The notes under the pieces were generated by a model that did no database searches, was not told the origin of the DNA, and saw nothing but the letters and a program-made list of their open reading frames with translations. Position numbers and translations under genes: made by a program. A stretch of DNA of 8,524 nucleotides from Anaerolineales bacterium (GTDB lineage: Bacteria > Chloroflexota > Anaerolineae > Anaerolineales > Villigracilaceae): positions 1 through 8,524 of the forward strand of contig JAICRQ010000126.1 in the NCBI GenBank assembly GCA_025966435.1. Reading direction: 5' to 3'. Numbering within the stretch: position 1 is the first letter of the stretch; every line of letters starts with the position of its first letter. Below are positions 1 to 5,203 of this stretch, in pieces.

Positions 1-423
1 CTTGTAATACTCGCCGCGGTAGTTCAACTTCGTCCCGTTCTGCCAGCAGTCCCAAAATGCGCAGATGATCTGGATCTGTTCGCGCAACTTGCGTGTGACA
101 GAATCGGGCCACGGCTGCCCAAACCGCCGCTCGATATGCGCTCTCACCTGCGTGCCGAGTCCGAGAATGAATCGTCCATCGGATTGTGCGGCAAGATCCC
201 AGGCGGCATAGGCGATATTCGCCGGGGAACGCGCGAAGGAAACCGCGATCCCTGTCCCGAAGCGGAGGCGCGTCGTATGTTCGGCAATCAACGTGCAGGG
301 AAGGAAGGGATCGTGTTGAGTCTCCTGCGTCCACAGTGTGTCAAGCCCAACTTCCTCTGCGGCTCGCGCAATCGCAGGGACATCTTTGAGTCCAGTCAGT
401 GGAAGCGTGGCATCGAATTTCAT
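1..423 (-). CDS. LLM-class F420-dependent oxidoreductase, N-terminal part (cut by window edge)
   Basis: The reverse strand reads from an ATG at 423 through 141 codons without a stop to the window edge, so only the N-terminal portion is present. It begins MKFDATLPLTGLKDVPAIAR, and further on carries RFGTGIAVSFARSPANIA and the block GRFILGLGTQVRAHIERRFG (about residues 83-102). This is the pattern of bacterial luciferase-like (LLM) TIM-barrel monooxygenases, and closest in memory to the F420-dependent MSMEG_2256-type subfamily (TIGR03617). Such enzymes use reduced F420 or FMN to oxidise or reduce small organic substrates in the cytoplasm; the substrate here cannot be told. The gene starts 45 bases after the M42 peptidase stop on the same strand and is probably cotranscribed with it. 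Family is confident; cofactor and subfamily are inferred. Confidence 0.85.
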   Translation of the reverse strand, partial: MKFDATLPLTGLKDVPAIARAAEEVGLDTLWTQETQHDPFLPCTLIAEHTTRLRFGTGIAVSFARSPANIAYAAWDLAAQSDGRFILGLGTQVRAHIERRFGQPWPDSVTRKLREQIQIICAFWDCWQNGTKLNYRGEYYK

Positions 424-432
424 GAGTCAGAT

Positions 433-473
433 ATTAGAGATTGGAGACTAGTCTCTGCTTTCTAGTCTCTAAT
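433..473. repeat. Short-period inverted repeat at the peptidase/oxidoreductase junction
   Basis: The sequence holds two degenerate 7-base units, ATTAGAG (433-439) and ATTGGAG (440-446), followed by ACTAG. The opposite arm, CTAGTCTCTAAT (462-473), equals the reverse complement of the left arm minus one 7-base unit. The continuous stem is GAGACTAG (444-451) with CTAGTCTC (462-469) around a 10-base loop. The TAG stop of the M42 peptidase (469-471) lies in the right arm. There is no T-run on either strand, so it is not a typical intrinsic terminator. Confidence 0.6.
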
Positions 474-1518
474 CACTTAACAAATACGCCATGATCCAGT
501 TTGTCGTGGCGACGAGACCTTCTGTATGTGTTCTTTCATAGTTGTGCGAGGCGTCGATGCCGGGACCGATCAATGCTACCGCCACGTCGCCGCCCGCGCG
601 CCAGAATGCCTCACCATCCGAGGCGTAATATCGATATACATCGGTTTTATATGGAATGCCATGCTGTTGGGCGAGGATGCGCAGGTTGTTGTTCAGCCCC
701 TGATGATAGACGCCTCCGGCATCCTTGATACACAAAGTCGCATGGAATTCATCCGACTCTTGTCCATTGCCAACCACCGCCATGTCTACTGTCAGCAACT
801 CAGCTACATCGGCTGGGATTCCAGACGAGGCACCATGACCTACTTCTTCATAATTGCTGATATGAAAATGGACAGTTCGTGTGGGGCTTTGCCCGGTGTC
901 TACTAACGACTTAATCGCTGAGACAATATTTGCCACACAGGCTTTGTCGTCCAGGAAGCGCGAGCGGACGAAGCCATTGGTCACCTCCACGCGCGGGTCA
1001 AATGCAGCACAATCGCCGATGTTGATGCCCAGCGCGCGCGTTTCCTCTCTGGATAAGGTGCGCGCATCCAGGCGGACTTCCATATGTTCGTCGTCGCGCG
1101 GAGTGTTCTTCATATCCTGCCCATAAATATGACCGGAGGCTGTCTCTACCAGGATCGAGCCGCGGACCCTCTGTCCATCGGAAGTAAAAATCCAAATGCC
1201 TTCCGTTTCCACCGTTGGCCACTCCACTCCGCCGATGCGGCTCAGCTTGAGACGCCCATTCGATTTGATCTCCTTCACCACCGCGCCTAACGTATCCACA
1301 TGCGCAGTCAAAGCGACGGGCGGCAACTCAGATGCTATTTCCCATTTTGCGACCAGCGCACCTTTGCGCGTGCGTGTGAGCTGCAGTTGGCTAAATTGGG
1401 AGAGCTCCTGTTCCACAAACGCAATCGCAGGTTCGGCGAACCCTGTGGGGGAGTGAATGTTCAATAACCGTACAAGAAAATCGACGAGATATTCCTGGTC
1501 AATGGATGGTAATGACAT
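469..1518 (-). CDS. M42-family metallopeptidase, NAGGN-cassette-like subfamily
   Basis: A 349-residue protein of full family length. M42 peptidases are cytosolic, di-metal aminopeptidases related to glutamyl aminopeptidase, CelM and TET peptidases. Likely metal and catalytic residues are visible in order: H73 and D75 in TAHVDTLG, D190/D191 in RFLDDKA, the E224-E225 pair in NYEEVGHGAS, D245, and H325 in DASHNYERTH. The strings NGRLKLSRIGG, ALGINIGD-AAFDP and SHNYERTH closely resemble the subfamily found with N-acetylglutaminylglutamine amide synthesis genes (TIGR03106), but no such synthase or acetyltransferase is present here. The start at 1518 is supported by AGAGGA about seven bases upstream. 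It follows the thioesterase by 42 bases and precedes the oxidoreductase, so all three probably share a transcript. Substrate unknown; family assignment is firm. Confidence 0.9.
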   Translation of the reverse strand: MSLPSIDQEYLVDFLVRLLNIHSPTGFAEPAIAFVEQELSQFSQLQLTRTRKGALVAKWEIASELPPVALTAHVDTLGAVVKEIKSNGRLKLSRIGGVEWPTVETEGIWIFTSDGQRVRGSILVETASGHIYGQDMKNTPRDDEHMEVRLDARTLSREETRALGINIGDCAAFDPRVEVTNGFVRSRFLDDKACVANIVSAIKSLVDTGQSPTRTVHFHISNYEEVGHGASSGIPADVAELLTVDMAVVGNGQESDEFHATLCIKDAGGVYHQGLNNNLRILAQQHGIPYKTDVYRYYASDGEAFWRAGGDVAVALIGPGIDASHNYERTHTEGLVATTNWIMAYLLSD

Positions 1519-1534
1519 GTTTCCTCTTTGTTCA

Positions 1535-1588
1535 ATGTTTAAGGTTCAAGGTTTGAAGGTTCAACGTTCCACCTTTAAACCTTCGAAC
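1535..1588. repeat. 7-base-period repeat forming a hairpin that enters the thioesterase 3' end
   Basis: Consecutive degenerate 7-base units occupy 1535-1569, for example AGGTTCA (1542-1548), AGGTTTG (1549-1555) and AAGGTTC (1556-1562). Bases 1544-1560 pair with 1571-1588 around a 10-base loop, with one bulge and one G-T pair. The loop and right arm are coding: they supply the last nine codons and the TGA stop (1561-1563) of the thioesterase. No T-run follows, so a terminator role is doubtful. The style matches the other three junction repeats although the base sequence differs. Confidence 0.65.
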
Positions 1589-1992
1589 TCGATGATCTTT
1601 TTTCTCCACGCCTGTGGAACTGGAATCGTTTTTCCCTCCTTGTAATCATATGTCACAATAACGACTTCTCCTTTTGCTAACTCCTTCTCTGTGTCCGCAT
1701 CCACGATATTCTGCTCCCACGTCATGGACTTGGTGCCGAACCTCGCCGCGTGGACGCCCGCTTTGACGTTCTGTCCAAAGTAAATTGATTCGAAATAGGC
1801 GATGTGAACATCTGCCAAGATCACCCCTATTTCCATAAACGACTGATCTTTGGTAAATAACCCTAGCTGGATCATGTAGGCGACACGAGCCTGTTCGAAA
1901 TACGTGAGATGTTTTGCGTTGTTGACGTGCCCCTGTGGGTCCAAATCCCCGTAGCGGACTTCGATGGAGTGATAGAAACGAAAATCGCTCAT
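1561..1992 (-). CDS. Hotdog-fold acyl-CoA thioesterase (4-hydroxybenzoyl-CoA thioesterase / YbgC-like)
   Basis: A 143-residue protein, the usual size for a single hotdog domain. The N-terminal block RYGDLDPQGHVNNAKHLTYF (residues 13-32) followed by E33 and R36 is the signature of the 4HBT/YbgC/FadM group; D18 matches the catalytic aspartate and the HVNN segment begins the long hotdog helix. Such enzymes hydrolyse acyl-CoA or acyl-ACP thioesters in the cytoplasm, normally as tetramers; the acyl group cannot be predicted. The start at 1992 has no Shine-Dalgarno sequence; instead a TATAAT lies six bases upstream, suggesting a leaderless message. The last residues (FEGLKVER) are encoded by a short-period repeat and probably represent a dispensable tail. 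Head of a likely thioesterase-peptidase-oxidoreductase transcript. Confidence 0.88.
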   Translation of the reverse strand: MSDFRFYHSIEVRYGDLDPQGHVNNAKHLTYFEQARVAYMIQLGLFTKDQSFMEIGVILADVHIAYFESIYFGQNVKAGVHAARFGTKSMTWEQNIVDADTEKELAKGEVVIVTYDYKEGKTIPVPQAWRKKIIEFEGLKVER

Positions 1993-1998
1993 AGAGCG

Positions 1999-2027
1999 AT
2001 TATAGTCTGCTTGTCAGCAGTGACCAA
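1999..2027 (-). promoter_or_regulatory. Promoter for the thioesterase gene, probably leaderless
   Basis: On the minus strand a perfect -10, TATAAT (2004-1999), is separated by 17 bases from TTGGTC (2027-2022), which keeps the TTG of a -35 box. The -10 ends six bases before the ATG at 1992, so transcription would begin at or next to the start codon. It lies in the 46-base gap after the Crp-family gene and shows that the downstream genes can be expressed separately from the MBL-crp pair. The -35 match is weak. Confidence 0.5.
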
Positions 2028-2038
2028 AGGGATAGATA

Positions 2039-2752
2039 TTACTGACAAAATTTAGCTAATCGTTCCTTATCCTTGATCGCAATTCTGCCCTCTGCATCCG
2101 TATCGATCATCCCTCGTTCCTTGAACAACACCATAGCCTGATTGACGCGTTTGCGTGAGGCACCCACAAGATCGGCAATATCGCTCTGGGTCAGCACAAT
2201 GCGGATTTGTGTTGCGCCGTCTTTCTCACGACCGTACTTCTCCGCGAATGCCAGGAGCTGGCGTGCCACGCGTCCGTTGACGTCCAGAGTTGCCAGCGCC
2301 TGGATTAATTGATCAGAGAGACGCACACGCGCCGAAAGAATTTTCACCAGGTTGCGCGCCACTGGCGTGAAGTTGTCCAGCATATAGTTGAAGGTAAGCT
2401 TGTCCATCCACAACATCAGGCTATCTTCCAGCGTTACGGCACTGGCAGAGCGTCCGACACTATCGATCAGACTCATCTCGCCGAGCAGGTCGCCCGCACC
2501 CAGAATCGAAATGATGACGTCCCGCTCGCCCTGTTCGATATGAATTTTCACCGTCCCATGCAGAATAATATACACGGCTTCACCAGGTTGCTCGATCGTC
2601 AGCACGTTGCGTCCCGCTTCGAACACGCGGCGATGAGCGCGCTGCGCGACCCACTCCAGTTGTGTCAGAGTCAAACCCTTAAACAATTCAATGTCTGCCA
2701 GCAGGTTGCGAGTATCGTCTTTGCGCGGGATTGTGTCAGTCATGGTTCGCAT
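2039..2752 (-). CDS. Crp/Fnr-family transcriptional regulator
   Basis: A 237-residue regulator with the standard two-domain layout. Residues about 20-135 form a cyclic-nucleotide-binding beta-barrel, including the phosphate-binding cassette GEMSLIDSVGRSASA (91-105), which keeps the G-E and R-S pairs needed to hold a cyclic nucleotide. Residues 135-155 are the dimer helix, and a Crp-type winged helix-turn-helix follows, with LTQSDIADLVGASRKRVNQA at 188-207. The N-terminal cysteines of Fnr are absent; the only cysteine is near the C-terminus. The ATG at 2752 is chosen because GGGGAAG sits six bases upstream; it overlaps the end of the MBL hydrolase gene by 17 bases, implying translational coupling. 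An alternative ATG at 2743 lacks a well-placed ribosome site. It probably responds to cAMP, cGMP or a related ligand; the targets are unknown, and a palindrome at 3787-3802 is a candidate site for autoregulation. Confidence 0.9.
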   Translation of the reverse strand: MRTMTDTIPRKDDTRNLLADIELFKGLTLTQLEWVAQRAHRRVFEAGRNVLTIEQPGEAVYIILHGTVKIHIEQGERDVIISILGAGDLLGEMSLIDSVGRSASAVTLEDSLMLWMDKLTFNYMLDNFTPVARNLVKILSARVRLSDQLIQALATLDVNGRVARQLLAFAEKYGREKDGATQIRIVLTQSDIADLVGASRKRVNQAMVLFKERGMIDTDAEGRIAIKDKERLAKFCQ

Positions 2753-3701
2753 ATTTTACTTCCCCAGGCTGCGTAGGCGATTGTAACTTCCTTGCGATAT
2801 TGTTGGTGTCCTTTACGAGGATTTCCAATCCTTCGTAGGCGGCTTGCGCCTTAGTGAACTTTTTCTGTGAAGAGGCTTCGATACCACTGATGACCGCATC
2901 GGAATAGGAGGGATCGTGATGAAACAGAATCAATTGTTCCGCTTCTGCCACGGCAGCCACCTCGCACGCCATGATCGCGGTCGAGTGGCCATATCCCTGT
3001 GTGGCAAAGAATCCTGCGAGCTGCCCGCGATAGTGAGACTCGAGATATTGTGCGTCATGAATGAGCACGTCTGCATGTTTGGCAAACGTTACAAGTCGAC
3101 GGTCTGTGCCCACATACCCCTCAGTATCCGTTGCATACACCACTGACTTTCCTTGCCAAGTGATTCGATACACGTAGACCCCGCCAGGGTGCGCGTACGA
3201 TTTGTGAATGCGGATAACGACCGCGTTCCCTTCTGTATCGTCAGCTGACTCCGCGATTCGGACTCCCGCCTCATCCCAAACGATCACCTGCGACTCCCTT
3301 ACAGATTGGATCTCCTTCGAGGACGCCATTTCGCGCAACCGGACAGGGAACGTTTCCACCGATTGGTTGTGCTCCAACACATTCTTTAGAGACTCGTGTG
3401 TGCCGTCTGGTCCAAAAATATGAAGCTTTGCATTTGGCATATAAGCTGGCACAAAGAATGGAAAGCCCTGCGTATGATCGTGATGCAAATGACTGAATAA
3501 TAAGACCATTTCAAGGGAGCGCTGTCGTGCTAGTTCGCGTCCCAGGGGAATAATGCCTGTCCCCGCATCCAAAATAACGACTCGTTCCCCCGCCCGGATC
3601 TCCACACAAGCTGTATTTCCTCCATATTTGACGGTCCCCGCCCCCGGCGCCGGGTAACTCCCGCGCACACCCCAAAACTTAACTCTCAATTCGCCAGACA
3701 T
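2736..3701 (-). CDS. MBL-fold metallo-hydrolase (possible cyclic-nucleotide phosphodiesterase-like)
   Basis: A 321-residue metallo-beta-lactamase-fold hydrolase starting MSGELRVKFWGVRGSYPAPG. The metal-binding motif H71-L-H73-H-D75-H76 (SHLHHDHTQG) is intact, followed by H171 (AHPGG), D192 (YATDTEG), D216 (IHDAQY), H239 (GYGHST) and H262 (LFHHDPSYSD), which fit the remaining ligands of the Lactamase_B_2/PhnP-like group. These enzymes cleave phosphodiesters or related bonds; relatives are often annotated as class-II-type cAMP phosphodiesterases, but the substrate cannot be fixed from sequence. The start at 3701 is preferred over an in-frame ATG at 3728 because GGAGGTG lies right before it and the predicted transcript starts near 3732. 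Its end overlaps the start of the Crp-family gene, so the enzyme may set the level of the regulator's ligand. No signal peptide: cytoplasmic. Confidence 0.85.
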   Translation of the reverse strand: MSGELRVKFWGVRGSYPAPGAGTVKYGGNTACVEIRAGERVVILDAGTGIIPLGRELARQRSLEMVLLFSHLHHDHTQGFPFFVPAYMPNAKLHIFGPDGTHESLKNVLEHNQSVETFPVRLREMASSKEIQSVRESQVIVWDEAGVRIAESADDTEGNAVVIRIHKSYAHPGGVYVYRITWQGKSVVYATDTEGYVGTDRRLVTFAKHADVLIHDAQYLESHYRGQLAGFFATQGYGHSTAIMACEVAAVAEAEQLILFHHDPSYSDAVISGIEASSQKKFTKAQAAYEGLEILVKDTNNIARKLQSPTQPGEVKYANHD

Positions 3702-3705
3702 TCCA

Positions 3706-3712
3706 CACCTCC
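3706..3712 (-). promoter_or_regulatory. Strong ribosome binding site deciding the MBL hydrolase start
   Basis: On the minus strand GGAGGTG (3712-3706) is followed by TGGA and the ATG at 3701. It is the best Shine-Dalgarno match in the window and places the start at 3701, nine codons inside the longest open frame, whose upstream ATG at 3728 has no comparable site. Confidence 0.7.
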
Positions 3713-3738
3713 ACGTTGATGTATGCAACTATGCTTTC

Positions 3739-3766
3739 ATTATCCTCCAGGGAAGAAAATCCTCAA
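3739..3766 (-). promoter_or_regulatory. Promoter for the MBL hydrolase-crp operon
   Basis: On the minus strand TTGAGG (3766-3761) and GATAAT (3744-3739) are separated by 16 bases, matching four of six and five of six bases of the sigma-70 boxes. Transcription would start near 3732, giving a leader of about 30 bases that contains the GGAGGTG ribosome site. It is the only plausible minus-strand promoter seen in the divergent region. Confidence 0.5.
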
Positions 3767-3786
3767 GGAAAGTTTTCGCAAGGAAG

Positions 3787-3802
3787 GTGAGAAATGTTTC
3801 AC
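3787..3802. promoter_or_regulatory. Candidate operator, GTGA-N8-TCAC palindrome
   Basis: GTGAGAAATGTTTCAC is an imperfect palindrome with GTGA/TCAC ends, like the half-sites of Crp-family operators, but with eight bases between them where the E. coli Crp site has six. Its centre is about 62 bases upstream of the predicted start of the MBL-crp transcript and about 84 upstream of the predicted rightward start. A Crp-family protein is encoded next door, so autoregulation or control of the nuclease-like cassette is possible. This is inference from position and half-sites only. Confidence 0.3.
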
Positions 3803-3863
3803 ATATATATCACCCGCCGAACAAATCGAGCCTTTTTGCGATGCAATAAAATTAGAAAATTTG

Positions 3864-3872
3864 TGCTATACT
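3864..3872 (+). promoter_or_regulatory. Extended -10 promoter for the Cas4-like cassette
   Basis: TG (3864-3865) plus one base plus TATACT (3867-3872) forms an extended -10 element facing right, preceded by an AT-rich stretch but no clear -35 at the usual spacing. Transcription would begin near 3879, leaving a leader of about 26 bases that contains GGTGGTG before the ATG at 3905. No other promoter is evident for the three-gene cassette. Confidence 0.45.
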
Positions 3873-3904
3873 TGGTTTCCCTAGCCTGCTCCTGGTGGTG
3901 AAAT

Positions 3905-4141
3905 ATGCCTGTCATTCGCTCTTCGGACATTGGAAATTATCTCTATTGCCGCCGCGCCTGGTGGTATCGCAAACAGGGATTCGAGTCGGAGAACCAGGCG
4001 GAACTTATCGCCGGGACAGAAATTCACCGCAAGCATGGGCGTAAAGTCCTGGCCTCCAGCCTTAACCGTTCCATTGGAATGGTTTTGCTTTTTATTTCGC
4101 TGATCTTACTAGTTGCCTATTGCACATCTCAAATTCTATAA
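3905..4141 (+). CDS. Tail-anchored N-terminal half of a Cas4/RecB-like nuclease
   Basis: A 78-residue protein. Residues 3-25, around IGNYLYCRRAWWYRKQG, match the N-terminus of Cas4-type nucleases, where a single cysteine (here C15) provides the first ligand of the [4Fe-4S] cluster. GTEIHRKHG (37-45) matches the first RecB-nuclease motif, with H41 as the likely metal-binding histidine. Instead of running on into the catalytic core, the protein turns into a membrane helix (about 57-74) and stops. The basic N-terminus predicts a cytoplasmic domain with a C-terminal anchor. The missing parts (GxxD, ExK, QxxxY and three cysteines) are encoded 472 bases further on by the third gene of the cassette. 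GGTGGTG precedes the start. It could be a degraded fragment, but the clean ending in a hydrophobic helix and the intact partner argue for a functional split subunit. Confidence 0.7.
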   Translation: MPVIRSSDIGNYLYCRRAWWYRKQGFESENQAELIAGTEIHRKHGRKVLASSLNRSIGMVLLFISLILLVAYCTSQIL

Positions 4142-4159
4142 ACAAAAAGTACGGTAAAA

Positions 4160-4609
4160 ATGAGTAGACTGCTTGAATTCTTTTTGGGTTCAATATTAAT
4201 TACAGTGTTCACCGTAGCTTTCCTGTTTTTCTCTGCTGTCCACTACATCCTTAAGGGAGGTGACGTCGCCCACTGCGCGTGGTATGGTTCCGCGCGGGCG
4301 TGGATCGATTCGAATGCGGACGGACGCATGAACCCTGATGAGCCGCCGCTCAGCGATGTGCAAGTCCATGTGGATGACATGCAATACCAGTTTATCGACA
4401 TCGATTGGCCGGCGAGCACGAACCAAGACGGGGATGTCCAGTTAAATGTTTCGCTCCCGGGATGTTCCGGTACCGCGTTTGAAATCTACGTGGAAGTCCC
4501 TGAGGGATATCGTGCCACGACAAGACCGCGCATCGAGGTCAACCTGAATCCTGAGGAAAGCCTGAACACAGAGCGCGTGTATTATTTCGGGTTCGCGCCG
4601 GAGCGATAA
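4160..4609 (+). CDS. Membrane-anchored extracytoplasmic protein with SdrD-B/Cna-B-like Ca-binding loop
   Basis: A 149-residue protein with one N-terminal membrane helix (about 6-27) and no recognisable cleavage site or lipobox, so probably a signal anchor with the rest outside. The exported part starts with AWYGSARAWIDSNADGRMNP (residues 40-59). D50, N52, D54, R56, N58 and E61 fall at positions 1, 3, 5, 7, 9 and 12 of an EF-hand-like loop, and the following EPPLSDVQVHVDD matches the opening of SdrD B/Cna B-type beta-sandwich domains. C39 and C102 are the only cysteines and could form a disulfide. It lies 18 bases after the first nuclease-half gene and three bases before the second. Its ribosome site is weak, so coupling is likely. 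A role as an outward-facing sensor or scaffold for the membrane nuclease is a guess; the function is unknown. Confidence 0.65.
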   Translation: MSRLLEFFLGSILITVFTVAFLFFSAVHYILKGGDVAHCAWYGSARAWIDSNADGRMNPDEPPLSDVQVHVDDMQYQFIDIDWPASTNQDGDVQLNVSLPGCSGTAFEIYVEVPEGYRATTRPRIEVNLNPEESLNTERVYYFGFAPER

Positions 4610-4612
4610 CGG

Positions 4613-5125
4613 ATGGTCTATCTCGCGCTTGTTCTTCTTTTTCTCGCTATTGTCTTCTTCTGGCAATCCAACCGCCAGCGCAAGGCCGCCGGGTTGCCAG
4701 GAGGACGGGTTATCTATACCGATACGCGCGGTTGGGGCAAGCTGGAGAAGCCTCTCTTTTACCAGGCACTAAGCCTGACGGGCAAACCCGATTACCTCAT
4801 CCAGCAAAATGGACAGATCATTCCCGTCGAGGTCAAATCCGGACGCGCGCCCGCGGCGCCGTATGACTCGCATATCTACCAACTCGCATCCTATTGTCTC
4901 CTGGTGGAAAAGACCTACGGCAAGCGTCCGCCGTATGGGATTATCCACTACAATGACCGTGACTTTGCCATTGATTACACCCGGGAACTCGAGGTGTCCC
5001 TGCTGGATCTTCTGGCAGAGATGAAACGCGATGAACACAAAAGGGACGTGGCGCGCTCCCATGAACAAGCCTCCCGCTGTGCACGCTGTGGGTTTCGCAA
5101 GGTTTGTGACCAATCTTTGGCGTGA
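4613..5125 (+). CDS. Membrane-anchored C-terminal half of a Cas4/RecB-like nuclease (PD-(D/E)XK, Fe-S)
   Basis: A 170-residue protein. Residues 2-17 form a membrane helix followed by NRQRK, which predicts an outside N-terminus and a cytoplasmic C-terminal domain. That domain carries the core of Cas4/RecB-family exonucleases: GKPD (57-60, D60), PVEVKSG (71-77, E73 and K75) and QLASY (90-94, the QxxxY motif). It ends with C156-x2-C159-x5-C165, which has the same spacing as the three C-terminal cluster cysteines of archaeal Cas4. The histidine motif and the first cysteine of the fold are absent here but present in the 78-residue first gene of the cassette. Together the two halves have every motif of a Cas4 protein, so a heterodimeric membrane-bound nuclease is likely. 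GGAG lies nine bases before the ATG. No cas1, cas2 or repeat array is nearby, so a CRISPR adaptation role is not supported. Confidence 0.82.
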   Translation: MVYLALVLLFLAIVFFWQSNRQRKAAGLPGGRVIYTDTRGWGKLEKPLFYQALSLTGKPDYLIQQNGQIIPVEVKSGRAPAAPYDSHIYQLASYCLLVEKTYGKRPPYGIIHYNDRDFAIDYTRELEVSLLDLLAEMKRDEHKRDVARSHEQASRCARCGFRKVCDQSLA

Positions 5126-5131
5126 TGGCGC

Positions 5132-5191
5132 ATACAGGTAGACAAGTAAACAGGTAAACATTTGTCTCCCTGTTTACTTGTCTACCTGTAT
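5132..5191. repeat. Perfect 23-bp inverted repeat built from 8-base units
   Basis: Bases 5132-5154 are an exact inverted repeat of 5169-5191, with a 14-base loop. The left arm is a run of degenerate 8-base units: AGGTAGAC (5136-5143), AAGTAAAC (5144-5151) and AGGTAAAC (5152-5159). It fills the gap between the Cas4-like C-terminal gene and nadK. No T-run follows, so it is not a standard terminator, although such a stem could slow polymerase or stabilise a 3' end. The right arm runs into the TATAAT proposed for nadK. Confidence 0.8.
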
Positions 5192-5194
5192 AAT
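5189..5194 (+). promoter_or_regulatory. Candidate -10 box for nadK
   Basis: A perfect TATAAT overlaps the end of the inverted repeat and ends nine bases before the nadK ATG at 5204. No convincing -35 is seen at 16-18 bases (TTGTCT at 5162-5167 is 21 bases away). The ATG lacks a Shine-Dalgarno sequence, so a nearly leaderless transcript is plausible. Confidence 0.4.
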
Positions 5195-5203
5195 TACCGG
5201 ACC

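Noticed and set aside
526..906. 126-codon plus-strand open frame within the M42 peptidase
   Set aside because: It is antisense to catalytic-domain codons of the peptidase and shows no recognisable protein features.
2039..2752. Oxygen-sensing Fnr identity for the Crp-family regulator
   Set aside because: The N-terminal cysteines that hold the Fnr iron-sulfur cluster are absent, while the cyclic-nucleotide cassette residues are kept.
2309..2776. 155-codon plus-strand open frame across the Crp-family gene
   Set aside because: It lies antisense to a well-supported regulator gene and its translation shows no domain or plausible start signal.
3702..3728. Upstream ATG at 3728 for the MBL hydrolase
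   Set aside because: It has no ribosome site and lies only a few bases after the predicted transcript start, while GGAGGTG stands directly before the ATG at 3701.
3905..5125. CRISPR adaptation module, because of the Cas4-like proteins
   Set aside because: There is no cas1, cas2 or other cas gene and no regularly spaced direct repeat in the window, and Cas4-family nucleases occur widely outside CRISPR systems.
5162..5203. Upstream TTG start for nadK adding 14 residues
   Set aside because: The extra residues are translated from the loop and right arm of the 23-bp inverted repeat, no ribosome site precedes the TTG, and the ATG at 5204 gives the normal NAD kinase N-terminus.
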